From Polaribacter sp. (GTDB lineage: Bacteria > Bacteroidota > Bacteroidia > Flavobacteriales > Flavobacteriaceae): a DNA stretch of 10,816 nucleotides. The notes under the pieces were generated by a model. The model did no database searches. It was not told the origin of the DNA and was given only the letters and a program-made list of their open reading frames with translations. Positions 1 through 7,709 of the stretch are shown piece after piece (the stretch's first letter is position 1; the number at the start of each line of letters is the position of its first letter). The stretch covers positions 1 through 10,816 of the forward strand of contig JAQWIO010000017.1 in the NCBI GenBank assembly GCA_029248845.1. The letters run 5' to 3'. The position numbers were made by a program, and so were the translations under genes.

Positions 1-690
1 ATAATCTTTTATCCAATGCAATCTACCAATTGTCATTAATTGTAATTGATTTTTTTTTGAAGCATCATTCAATGATTTCTTTTTAAAAAAAAAAGTGTCT
101 ATGGCAGGAGTTATTTTTTGATAAGGAACATTATTTTTTAAACCATTAGTATAGGCCAGATTTAATATATGATTAGATATGACATGAAGTTTATCTATGC
201 TTTCCCACAATAAATCATAACATTTTGGGTTTTTAAGTGGATATATTCCTATGTCAAACCCTCTCAAACTTACCGCCATTTTAGCACCTATTGCTTTGGC
301 TATATTTTCTCTTCCAATAGCCTGAGTAGCAAAACCAAAATGTAACCAATCTATGTTTTTAGTAGTTAAAATGTGGGCGTTTAAATATATTTTTTTAAAT
401 ATTTCAATAAAGTTAGCTCCATCTTTTTTTTCAATTTTTACAAATTTTATAAGCCTATTTAATTTAAAAACTAGTTTTAACACTACTTTTAGTATAGAAA
501 AAAGTAATTTGAAAGGATTTTTTTTTGATGAATATGGGGCTTTACAAACAGTACATAAATCAAATGCTGTATTTTGATGTGCAACAAATAATATCACTTC
601 AAATCCATTTTTCTGTAAGCCTTTAATTTTTGAAGAAAAAAACGTTTCTGAATACGCTGGAGTATTTGATAAAACTATACCTATTTTCAT
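1..690 (-). CDS. GT4-family glycosyltransferase, C-terminus cut off by the window edge
   Basis: The frame opens with ATG at 690-688 and stays open to base 1, giving the first 230 residues of a longer protein; a full GT4 enzyme would be about 380-410 residues. The N-terminus (MKIGIVLSNTPAYSETFF) and the segment WLHFGFATQAIGRENIA followed by VSLRGFDIG resemble the N-terminal Rossmann domain of WcaL/AmsK-like GT-B glycosyltransferases of exopolysaccharide clusters. The last visible residues, LMTIGRLHWIKDY, match the start of the GT4 donor-binding domain, where a V/T-G-R-x-x-x-x-K-G/D motif is usual. The predicted role is transfer of a sugar from a nucleotide-sugar to the growing lipid-linked glycan at the cytoplasmic face of the membrane. 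It starts 3 bp after the stop of the preceding gene, so it is very probably in the same operon. The coding strand has a T10 tract (plus-strand A10 at 85-94) and two A9 tracts (50-58 and 528-536). Family is fairly sure; donor and acceptor are unknown. Confidence 0.85.
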   Translation of the reverse strand, partial: MKIGIVLSNTPAYSETFFSSKIKGLQKNGFEVILFVAHQNTAFDLCTVCKAPYSSKKNPFKLLFSILKVVLKLVFKLNRLIKFVKIEKKDGANFIEIFKKIYLNAHILTTKNIDWLHFGFATQAIGRENIAKAIGAKMAVSLRGFDIGIYPLKNPKCYDLLWESIDKLHVISNHILNLAYTNGLKNNVPYQKITPAIDTFFFKKKSLNDASKKNQLQLMTIGRLHWIKDY

Positions 691-693
691 TTT

Positions 694-1782
694 TTAAACT
701 ATTTTTTGGTATAATTTTTCATGATTATCTATACATGTATCAAAATTAAATAGACGCTCAACTTCATTCCTCATAGAATTTTCTAGTGTCTTTTTTTCCA
801 GTTCATTCATCCGTTTAATTTTCATTAATTTATAAACAATTGCTTCAACATTTTTTTTAGGAAACATACAATTTCTAAAGCTTTGTAAAACCTCTGTAAC
901 CCCTTCTACTTCTGATCCTAAAACAATACAACCTGAAGCCATTGCTTCTATTGGTGCTACTGGCATTCCTTCCCATGAAGTTTTTGTTGGAATAACAAAT
1001 ACATCTGCCACTGCATGATATGGCTTTACATCTAGAACTTTGTCTATAAAATGAATGTTATCACTTTCATTGTCATGTATTAGTTTTTGACCATATTCAT
1101 TTTTATTATTACCTACTATTAATAATTTAATACTTGGTTTATCAATTAAATTTACTGCAGCTATTAAATATTCAATTCCTTTTATAGGAACTAAATTTGC
1201 AACAGTTACAATTACAAAGTCGGTTTTTGAAAATTTCAACTTATTTACTGATCTCGTTTTCTTTTGAACAGGAAATTTTTTTAAATCAACCCCTAAATAA
1301 ATCAAATGTGTTTTTTCTTTTATTTTACTAAAAAAAAGAGGGATCATATCTGAGTTTAACACAATAATTGCAGTACTCAAATAAGACCTAAGTTTCCATG
1401 ATTTTGGACTTCCCCAGCTCATTGCTTTTTTAGTATACACATATTTAACACCTGCTATTCTAGCCGCAAGCGGTTCAGAAAAATCTGAACTCCAGTTCCA
1501 TGAATGAACAATATCAAATTTATTAATCTTAAAAAATTTTACGATTCTAAACAACCTAAACAGGTAGGTGAAAATTGGAGACCTTACTTCTGTGGTATCA
1601 AAAATATGAATAGGTACATTTAATTTTTCAACTTCTTTAAAAAAACTACCTTTTTTATTTTTACAACAAATATGGGCTTCAAATTTATTAGAATCTATAT
1701 TATTTACCAAATCGTAAACTACCTTACCACTTCCAGCTGTATTAAAATTAGGAATGGTAAATAAGATTTTTATTTTAGACAT
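694..1782 (-). CDS. GT4-family glycosyltransferase (GT-B fold)
   Basis: This is a complete 362-residue protein, a normal length for GT4. The N-terminal domain has a glycine-rich loop near residues 15-20 (NTAGSGK), typical of the acceptor-side loop of GT-B enzymes, and FDIVHSWNW at 89-97, the usual D-I-V-H strand. The C-terminal domain begins around residue 190 with VTVANLVPIKGIEYL and carries the diagnostic donor-binding E-x7-E stretch, EGMPVAPIEAMASG at 271-284. It should transfer a sugar in the cytoplasm to a lipid-linked oligosaccharide with retention of configuration, as is general for GT4. Its ATG lies inside the end of the upstream asparagine-synthetase-like gene (8-bp overlap), and its stop is 3 bp before the next glycosyltransferase, suggesting translational coupling. 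I cannot tell which sugar it handles. Confidence 0.9.
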   Translation of the reverse strand: MSKIKILFTIPNFNTAGSGKVVYDLVNNIDSNKFEAHICCKNKKGSFFKEVEKLNVPIHIFDTTEVRSPIFTYLFRLFRIVKFFKINKFDIVHSWNWSSDFSEPLAARIAGVKYVYTKKAMSWGSPKSWKLRSYLSTAIIVLNSDMIPLFFSKIKEKTHLIYLGVDLKKFPVQKKTRSVNKLKFSKTDFVIVTVANLVPIKGIEYLIAAVNLIDKPSIKLLIVGNNKNEYGQKLIHDNESDNIHFIDKVLDVKPYHAVADVFVIPTKTSWEGMPVAPIEAMASGCIVLGSEVEGVTEVLQSFRNCMFPKKNVEAIVYKLMKIKRMNELEKKTLENSMRNEVERLFNFDTCIDNHEKLYQKIV

Positions 1783-3169
1783 TCTTATGTGTTTTTATAA
1801 AATTTGATAATGTTAGCAACATACTTAACGAGTGTGAATAATATACTTGATCTGTTTTATAAAATAAATTACAATAATCTTGTATTAGACTCACATCTAT
1901 AACTTTAGTAAATTCTTCAGAAAATAGATGGAATACTAATTTTTCTTTGTTTTCTTTTCCTAAAAACTGAAGTTCCCAATTTCGTTGTACAAATTGTTTT
2001 CCTATCGTATCATTAAAAACTCTTTTTGATTTATTTATAAATCTATAAGGAATATTATAAGGAGCTTTTGCATATTTATAATTTAATAAATTAAAAGGTC
2101 TTGCATCCTGCCAGACCACCTTCGCCATTTCGGTATTATTCTTTTTTATATATTCAATTTGTATTTGTCTATTTGCCAATAACTCCTCAGGTATTTCACA
2201 AATAAACTTGCACATCCTATCATCATAATAAGGTAAATGTATGGGCGCTACAGATTCAAAAACAGATAGATTTATAGATGTCCATCTAGGAGCCCAGTAC
2301 ATAGATTTAAATGCCCTTAACTTGGCATTGGAGTTAGTAATATCTATTTTACTAAGCAGTGAAATAAGCCTAGTGTCTAAATAATTTTCAAAATCGTCTT
2401 CTAAACCCCAATGATTCCAAAGAGATTTTGCCAACTCCAATCCTCCTTTTTTAAGTACTTTTTTCTTAAGAATAGGCAACAACTCGTTATCTAATAAATG
2501 CTGTTCTAAATTATCTGAATCAAATAATACATCGCCCCAATGACCTAAAGAAAAACAATCTCCTAATTTAGAGACCTCATCTATAACAGCCATTTGTCTT
2601 GGGTGTGTAAACTCCGAATAACAATTATTAATAATTGCTAACTTATCTATTGTATGCCACAAATAGCCTTTAGGAATTATAAATTCACTAAAAGAAAACT
2701 CTCCAACTTTTGCTAGTTTTTTTGAGATTGAAGACTCTTTATACCCATTTTGAAAAGAATAACTATAAGAATTTACATTTGCGTTTAGCTTAAATAAAGC
2801 AACAACTTGTGTTCTACTATCTAATCCACCTGAAAGAGGAAGAATTATTTTTTTTGATTCAGTTTGTTCCTTAACAATAGATTCAAATAATGTTGTAAAC
2901 TCAGTTACAACATCTTCTAAGGTAATATTTTTAGGTGTATAATGCCAATTAAACCATTTTTCAGACTTTACTAAATAACCATTTTCATCAATTGTATTTA
3001 GTGTTGCTGGACTTAGCACTTTAGTATCTAACCAATAAGTATCATCATCTAAAAAAAAACCTAACGCAGTGTAAACACATATGGCTTTAAAATCTAATTT
3101 ATGAGGTTGACTTTTTACTTTTACAAAAGTCTGTTTGCTAGGTATAATAGCAGTTTTAATTATTTTCAT
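1775..3169 (-). CDS. Asparagine-synthetase-like amide ligase lacking the glutaminase domain
   Basis: This is a 464-residue protein of the asparagine synthetase superfamily. The ATP-pyrophosphatase loop is clear: ILPLSGGLDSRTQ with SGGLDS at 113-118. A GHWGD segment at 209-213 sits where classical AsnB has its SGDGADE loop, and YYDDRMCKFICEIPEEL further on matches the AsnB stretch beginning PFLD. The N-terminal Cys2 glutaminase (normally MCGF, about 200 residues) is absent; only about 105 residues precede the P-loop, so the protein cannot release ammonia from glutamine in the standard way. Within a glycan cluster such proteins are suspected to activate a carboxylate by adenylation and form an amide, for example on a uronic acid or amino-acid substituent; this is inference. 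Another chain, free ammonia or an amine could be the nitrogen donor. The start overlaps the upstream GT4 by 14 bp and the end overlaps the downstream GT4 by 8 bp. Superfamily is sure, reaction unknown. Confidence 0.85.
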   Translation of the reverse strand: MKIIKTAIIPSKQTFVKVKSQPHKLDFKAICVYTALGFFLDDDTYWLDTKVLSPATLNTIDENGYLVKSEKWFNWHYTPKNITLEDVVTEFTTLFESIVKEQTESKKIILPLSGGLDSRTQVVALFKLNANVNSYSYSFQNGYKESSISKKLAKVGEFSFSEFIIPKGYLWHTIDKLAIINNCYSEFTHPRQMAVIDEVSKLGDCFSLGHWGDVLFDSDNLEQHLLDNELLPILKKKVLKKGGLELAKSLWNHWGLEDDFENYLDTRLISLLSKIDITNSNAKLRAFKSMYWAPRWTSINLSVFESVAPIHLPYYDDRMCKFICEIPEELLANRQIQIEYIKKNNTEMAKVVWQDARPFNLLNYKYAKAPYNIPYRFINKSKRVFNDTIGKQFVQRNWELQFLGKENKEKLVFHLFSEEFTKVIDVSLIQDYCNLFYKTDQVYYSHSLSMLLTLSNFIKTHKNV

Positions 3170-4343
3170 AAACAGTTCTATATAGTTGTCTCATACCAGT
3201 AACCATTTGTTTTGATCCATGCTGTTGTTCGACTTTTTTTCGAGCATTAAAACAAATTAATTTTAAGTCTTCCATTTTCATCATCACAATATTCTCTATT
3301 TGAGTACCAATTGCTTTTGGGTTACTTACAGGCACTAAAAAACCTGTTTTATTATGAGTAATTAACTCACTCATACCACCACAGTCTGAGGATAGTACAG
3401 GAGTGCCAAGAGCCATTGCTTCAATACAAACATTTGCAATACCTTCTTCTATAGAAGGTAATAAAAACAAATCACTTTCCTGAATTAAATCAAAAACTTT
3501 ATTTTGCGATAATTTTGTCATAAAAGTTACATGCAACTCCAATCCTAATTCTTTTCTCAAAAAAAGAAGTTCCTCATCAATACCAACTCCAACAATTATA
3601 TAATGAAAATTTATATTTTTGTGTTTTAATAATTCTAGTGCTCTTAATGCGTCTGAGTATCCTTTCTTCCAATGGTTTCTTCCTACAGAACATATTTTTA
3701 AACAATTATTAGCAATAAGATTATTAGTGTTTTTAAAATCTAATTTTTTAAAATCAAGTCCAGAATACACCACATGATCAACTTTATTCGTTGATGTATA
3801 TATATTATTCGAAACTTTTTTAATAGCACATGATACAGAGTGAAATCCGTTAATTTTAGGATACCATTTTCTTAAATACAGCATGTTTTCAGCATTTACA
3901 AAAGGACGAACATTTACATGGTAGCCACGCTGGCTTAATATAAACTTATACTCAGTATTTTGTATGTATTGTTCAAATAAAGAAATATTAGAAAGCCATT
4001 GTAAATGTATGATATCAGGGTTGATTTGCTTTAAAGAAATATCAAGATTCTGTTGTTGTAGTTTTTTCCGGTTTCTTTTAATTAAAGATATAAGTGTAGC
4101 ATGTATAGTATTTATTCTTTTTGTTTGAATCGCATATTTTAAGGATACCAAAACTAATCGAAAATAATTTTGGTTAGAACCCAATGGTATGTATTGTACT
4201 TTAGGTATTTTATAAATTAATTGTTCATTAAACCCCATTATATAAATATCATACTCATTAACCAAACCTGTTACAAGTCTATTTATAAAAGTGGTTATAG
4301 AAAAAGAACCGTCAAAAATTACTATTTTAAGTTTATTTGACAT
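3156..4343 (-). CDS. GT4-family glycosyltransferase, intact paralogue of the pseudogene at 7164-7708
   Basis: This is a complete 395-residue GT-B enzyme. The N-terminal domain starts IVIFDGSFSITTFINRL, includes INPDIIHLQW at 108-116 and SQRGYHVNVRPFVN at 137-150. The donor domain starts near residue 215 with CSVGRNHWKKGYSDAL, continues with FHYIIVGVG at 246-254, and holds the GT4 signature EEGIANVCIEAMALGTPVL at 299-317 followed by CGGMSELI. The predicted role is addition of one sugar to the repeat unit on the cytoplasmic side of the inner membrane. The start has 32 bp before it to the methyltransferase stop, and its end overlaps the asparagine-synthetase-like gene by 14 bp. Its first ~185 residues align without trouble to the broken gene at 7164-7708, sharing IFDGSF, TTFINRL, GFNE, LGSN, LSQRG and NVRPF, so the two arose by duplication or were acquired as related cassettes. 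Confidence 0.92.
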   Translation of the reverse strand: MSNKLKIVIFDGSFSITTFINRLVTGLVNEYDIYIMGFNEQLIYKIPKVQYIPLGSNQNYFRLVLVSLKYAIQTKRINTIHATLISLIKRNRKKLQQQNLDISLKQINPDIIHLQWLSNISLFEQYIQNTEYKFILSQRGYHVNVRPFVNAENMLYLRKWYPKINGFHSVSCAIKKVSNNIYTSTNKVDHVVYSGLDFKKLDFKNTNNLIANNCLKICSVGRNHWKKGYSDALRALELLKHKNINFHYIIVGVGIDEELLFLRKELGLELHVTFMTKLSQNKVFDLIQESDLFLLPSIEEGIANVCIEAMALGTPVLSSDCGGMSELITHNKTGFLVPVSNPKAIGTQIENIVMMKMEDLKLICFNARKKVEQQHGSKQMVTGMRQLYRTVYENN

Positions 4344-4375
4344 TAATTAATATTTAAAGCTTAAACTTATTTAAC

Positions 4376-5128
4376 TTACCTGCCATTATTAACAACACTA
4401 TTAGATTCTTCATTATTATCTCCTTTATAAATAAATATTAAATTATGATAAAAATGAATAGAAACTATATTCTTGTCGTAATAATTTTCTTGAAACGCTG
4501 GGTTTATAATTTCCTTATGATTTAAACCATCAGTTAAACTTTTAAAGAAATTCATCATCGTATTCGGATTATTTAAATTCATACTATCACCTCCATATGA
4601 TTTCCAATATGAAGTTTGAGTATCTTCAATTACATATATGCCACCTTTTTTTAATTTAGGGAATAATAATTTAAACGTTTGAATTACATGCTCATTTATA
4701 TGACTTCCATCATCAATAATTAAATCTAAATCTCCTGTTTCTTTTAATACACTATTCAAAAAAAAGTCATCAACTTGGCTTCCTTTAAAAATTTTAATTT
4801 TTCTTTCTTGAATAGGTGATTTATCATAAATATCTATAGAAAAAATATTCCCAAAAGGAAAATACTTCTTCCACATTCTTAATGAATTTCCTCCAGAAAA
4901 TGGATTTTTATAACCTCCTACACCAATTTCTAATAGATTTATTTTTTTGTATTTAAACTTTTTAAAATGTAACTGGTAATGTTGGGTATAAAAATGACCT
5001 CCTATTTTATCTGTTTTATATATTTTACCTAATTTATTTAAATTCTTACCATTTCCTAAAGCTTTAAAGTCATTAATAAAGTTTCTTATTAATCGTTTTG
5101 ATTTTTTTGATAATTTATTTTTAATCAT
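4376..5128 (-). CDS. SAM-dependent sugar O-methyltransferase, MycE-like
   Basis: This is a 250-residue class I methyltransferase. The SAM-binding glycine motif is LEIGVGGY at 66-73, followed by a glycine-rich GGNSLRMWKKYFP at 79-91; the acidic ribose-binding strand is SIDIYDKS at 97-104; IIDDGSH at 137-143 and VIEDT at 166-170 supply the acidic residues and histidine expected to bind the divalent metal. This combination is typical of the mycinamicin MycE-type, metal-dependent sugar O-methyltransferases, which methylate hydroxyls of glycans or glycosylated products. In this cluster it most likely methylates a sugar of the repeat unit, or a terminal sugar to stop chain growth; the second idea would suit an ABC-transporter-dependent pathway, where capping often sets chain length. 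It starts 6 bp after the GT2 stop. The family is clear, the substrate is inferred from context. Confidence 0.85.
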   Translation of the reverse strand: MIKNKLSKKSKRLIRNFINDFKALGNGKNLNKLGKIYKTDKIGGHFYTQHYQLHFKKFKYKKINLLEIGVGGYKNPFSGGNSLRMWKKYFPFGNIFSIDIYDKSPIQERKIKIFKGSQVDDFFLNSVLKETGDLDLIIDDGSHINEHVIQTFKLLFPKLKKGGIYVIEDTQTSYWKSYGGDSMNLNNPNTMMNFFKSLTDGLNHKEIINPAFQENYYDKNIVSIHFYHNLIFIYKGDNNEESNSVVNNGR

Positions 5129-5134
5129 ATCAAA

Positions 5135-6049
5135 TTATTTATTTAAAAAAAAATTTATTCTTTTATTAAAACTAGCGTAATATCTTTTTTCCGTAGGACA
5201 AGCTATTACATACTTCAAAAAATAAATTATATAACTAAATCTTGATTTTGCATTCATTTCCATTACATTCTGAGTTCGCATAGCATACTTATAATCTTTT
5301 ACAGTAATTATTGTTGGGTATTCGTATTTAAAAGACCTAATCAACTCTCTAGACGCTGAAAATTTCTTGGCTATATTAGACGTAACAGATGTTCTATCAG
5401 TTCTTCTATCTAACTTAACCAATGACTGATGAATGCCATGTATATCTGAAACCAATGAAAATCTTAAAACATAACACCAATCAACAGGGATACTTGGGTA
5501 ATGTTTCGAAAAATATAACCCGTTTGATAAATGAGTGTCTTTACGAATCATCATACAACTATTAACAACCTTTATTTGATTGCGATAATTTGATAAAAAT
5601 AATTCTTTCCCTTTTGGATATTGTCCTCCATTAACTAATAAACCAGGAAATTTCATCGTAATTTTATTTCCATCCCAAAAATCTGCAATACCAGAAACAA
5701 TACCAACATTACTTTTCGTATCTAATATTTCAACCTGTAAAGACAAACGATCTTTGTAGTAATAATCATCTTGTTCAGCAACAGCCACATATTCTCCTTT
5801 GGTATATCCAAATAACCTATTCATTGTTGATCCAAGACCAAGGTTAACTTTGTTTTTTATGATACGTAAGTTCTTAATTTTTGTTTGATAACTTTCTAAA
5901 ATATTTTCTGAATTATCATTAGTCCCGTCAATACAAGCTATCACTTCAAAATCTTGAAATGTTTGATTCACTATGCTATCTAGTGTTCTTGCTAATGTTT
6001 TTTCTCCATTATATATGGGAAGTATAACTGATACTTTTGGCTTTGTCAT
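5135..6049 (-). CDS. GT2-family glycosyltransferase (GT-A fold)
   Basis: This is a 304-residue protein with a classical GT2 N-terminus: VSVILPIYNGEKTLARTL at 6-23, SIVNQTFQDFEVIACIDGTND at 25-45 with the nucleotide-binding aspartate at D41, and AVAEQDDYYYKDRL at 89-102, where D94-D95 form the metal-binding DxD-equivalent. PVDWCYVLRFSL near residues 188-199 lies where the catalytic base region (usually E/D-D-W) falls. No transmembrane helix is obvious, so it should be cytoplasmic or loosely membrane-bound. GT2 enzymes normally invert configuration. It is the first intact gene after a gene-free stretch of about 1.1 kb, so it is the likely first gene of the left-hand run, and a promoter is expected upstream. 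I looked for the Bacteroidota -7 element TAnnTTTG in the 150 bp upstream and found no exact match. Confidence 0.92.
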   Translation of the reverse strand: MTKPKVSVILPIYNGEKTLARTLDSIVNQTFQDFEVIACIDGTNDNSENILESYQTKIKNLRIIKNKVNLGLGSTMNRLFGYTKGEYVAVAEQDDYYYKDRLSLQVEILDTKSNVGIVSGIADFWDGNKITMKFPGLLVNGGQYPKGKELFLSNYRNQIKVVNSCMMIRKDTHLSNGLYFSKHYPSIPVDWCYVLRFSLVSDIHGIHQSLVKLDRRTDRTSVTSNIAKKFSASRELIRSFKYEYPTIITVKDYKYAMRTQNVMEMNAKSRFSYIIYFLKYVIACPTEKRYYASFNKRINFFLNK

Positions 6050-7163
6050 CTATATTTGATATTTATTATTTAGTGCTAAAAAGGCAATATTAAGTAATTG
6101 CAATGCACCTTAATTTACAAATATTTTTATAAAAACTTGATATTTTATAGATAAATCAAAAATGACTCAAATCTTGAAATTTACATACTGAATTAATTTG
6201 TAACTTACCCGCAAGTAAACTTAAAATTAAAAGTAATACTAACAACCCAGATATGATTATTTTCTTGTGGACATTATTCTTTTACTATGGTTGAAATAAA
6301 ATTGAATCCATAAAAACAATATTAGAACCCGAATAAAACAATTCATCCTTTTGTTTACAATTTATAAAACAATAATGAAACTTTATAAACTTACTTTTTA
6401 TAATAGGAATTACATTCAGAACTAACCAATAGTTTTTAATGTAATGATTTCTTCATGCTAAAATAAACTGAAATATTGAAATATATTCAATTCTATATCT
6501 ACTAAAGTTTAATAAAATCTAATACTGAATATACTACCTAACTTATTTTTGAACCTAAGTAAATATTTCTTTAAATTCTTCTCTAGTAGCATGTAATAAA
6601 GAATAAAACGAATCAGTTCTAACAAATACAGATTTTAAAAAAATCCTATTATATTTATCTATAAAAAACATATATAAATCTAAAAAAATCTTTGATTAAA
6701 TACTGTTTTTGTTTCCTAGGGAAAATCACTTTATCAAATTAAGACAATACAATTATCATGAAAATGTAGAACATTTGGTTGAATTTTATCAATTTCTATT
6801 TTAGATTAAAATCTTATATAGCTTTCTTTTTTGTCTAATAATAATTTCAACAAATGAAATCGGTTCAAAAGATTTATTTTTTTTAAAATATTATCGTTGA
6901 AGTAAATTTGACAATTGACTGATTAAAACCTAAGCGCCGAAGTAATAATTTCTTGTAACTTTAAGCTTAATTCAATTATATCGAATGACATAAATATAAT
7001 GTTTTAGCACCAATTTAATTACCTGTAGATGTATAAAGGTGTTGGCTTTAAATGAAATATTGGAAATTATATTATTCATTTATTACTTGATTTTAATAAA
7101 CTTGAAATATTAAAATTCAACATTTCTTTATTTATTTTCCATAAACAGAATATGCTATAATCA
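6050..7163. other. Gene-free AT-rich stretch with coding remnants
   Basis: No intact gene is visible on either strand over 1.1 kb, which stands out in a locus where other junctions are a few bases or overlap. Stops are frequent in all frames. On the minus strand several short open blocks read like protein (see the separate relic entry). One further block at about 6154-6272 minus encodes a strongly hydrophobic run, IIISGLLVLLLILSLLAGK; it has no convincing start and may be the end of the same relic or a chance AT-rich helix. I found no tRNA, no inverted-repeat insertion ends, no clear rho-independent terminator and no exact TAnnTTTG promoter in the proximal upstream part. The promoter for the GT2 gene is still expected here. 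Confidence 0.6.
6285..6960 (-). pseudogene. Probable relic of a GT4 glycosyltransferase gene
   Basis: Separate open blocks on the minus strand follow the order and spacing of a GT4 protein, though no single frame spans them. Around 6802-6752 the frame reads KIEIDKIQPNVLHFHDN, comparable to INPDIIHLQW in the intact GT4 at 3156-4343. At 6695-6555 a 46-residue block contains FFIDKYNRIFLKSV and then LLHATREEFKEI, resembling the H-A-T-S-x-E-E segment of many GT4 enzymes. At 6452-6285 a 55-residue block contains KFIKFHYCFIN, QKDEL and SGSNIVFMD, matching the donor-domain strand F-x-F-V/I-G and N-I-x-F-M/L-G of GT4. From the first to the last motif is about 153 codons here against about 165 in the intact enzyme. 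Possible N-terminal traces (YYFGA near 6945) are weak. The blocks lie in different frames with stops between them, so the gene is dead. This was judged by eye; a profile search is needed to confirm it. Confidence 0.45.
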
Positions 7164-7708
7164 TTAATTTAAAGTATTATGAATTTCATTTGATTTTTTT
7201 TGAATCTCCTTAGAAACAGAATGAAAACCATCTAATTTGCTAAAAACCTCATTTAAAAACATTTTATTGTCTTGATTAATAAAAGGACGAACATTGATAT
7301 GAAATCCCCTTTGACTTAAAATAGTTTTTGTATACTTAGGAAGTTTTAAATTTTCTAGGTAAGACAGAACACTAACCCATTGAAAATGTAATATATCGGG
7401 TTGTATTGAATCTATAGCAATTTGAATGTCTTATTGCGTATAGCATTCTTTCTTCTGTAAAAAAAAAGCTGCAAAAACAATTTACATTGCATTACGATAT
7501 TAAAACCTCGAAGCTGTATACTGCGTATTATAAATGTTATTATAGAAGTATTAGATCCCAACCCAATATAGTGAACGCCTGCTATTTTAGTTTTGGTGTT
7601 TTCATTGAAACCCAAAACTAAAACTTCGTGTTCATCTGCTAATCCCTCTATCAATCTATTGATAAAAGTGGTCGTTTTAAATGAGCCATCAAATATGATA
7701 ATTTTCAT
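7164..7708 (-). pseudogene. Frameshifted and truncated GT4 glycosyltransferase
   Basis: The ATG at 7708-7706 starts 1 bp after the asnB stop and opens a 98-codon frame ending at 7412. It begins IIIFDGSFKTTTFINRLIEGL and includes GFNEN and HYIGLGSN, closely matching residues 6-57 of the intact GT4 at 3156-4343. From about 7430 the homology continues in a second frame to a stop at 7166-7164: DIQIAIDSIQPDILHFQWVS, then LSQRGFHINVRPFINQDN, then LDGFHSVSKEIQKKSNEI, matching residues ~101-182 of the paralogue. The break is either a 1-base loss near 7428-7436 or slippage in the T9 tract at 7459-7467 plus a TTA-to-TAA change. Homology stops near 7170, so the whole donor-binding C-terminal domain (about 210 residues) is missing. 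Even if the frameshift were repaired, the product would lack its nucleotide-sugar site. It is very unlikely to be functional. Confidence 0.85.
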
Positions 7709-7709
7709 G

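Noticed and set aside
353..577. Plus-strand open frame of 74 codons.
   Set aside because: It lies antisense within the left-edge GT4 gene, is low-complexity Phe/Asn-rich and resembles no family.
6050..6200. A Bacteroidota promoter (TAnnTTTG with an upstream TTG) ahead of the GT2 gene.
   Set aside because: Only partial matches such as AAtaTTTG are present, without a well-spaced upstream element, so no promoter is called.
6154..6272. A possible small membrane protein with one hydrophobic helix (minus strand).
   Set aside because: There is no start in frame with the helix, stops lie just upstream, and it sits where the tail of the GT4 relic would be expected.
6469..6494. Short direct repeats of GAAATATTGAAATAT type.
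   Set aside because: They are brief and expected by chance in such AT-rich DNA; no array, flanking inverted repeats or conserved spacing was seen.
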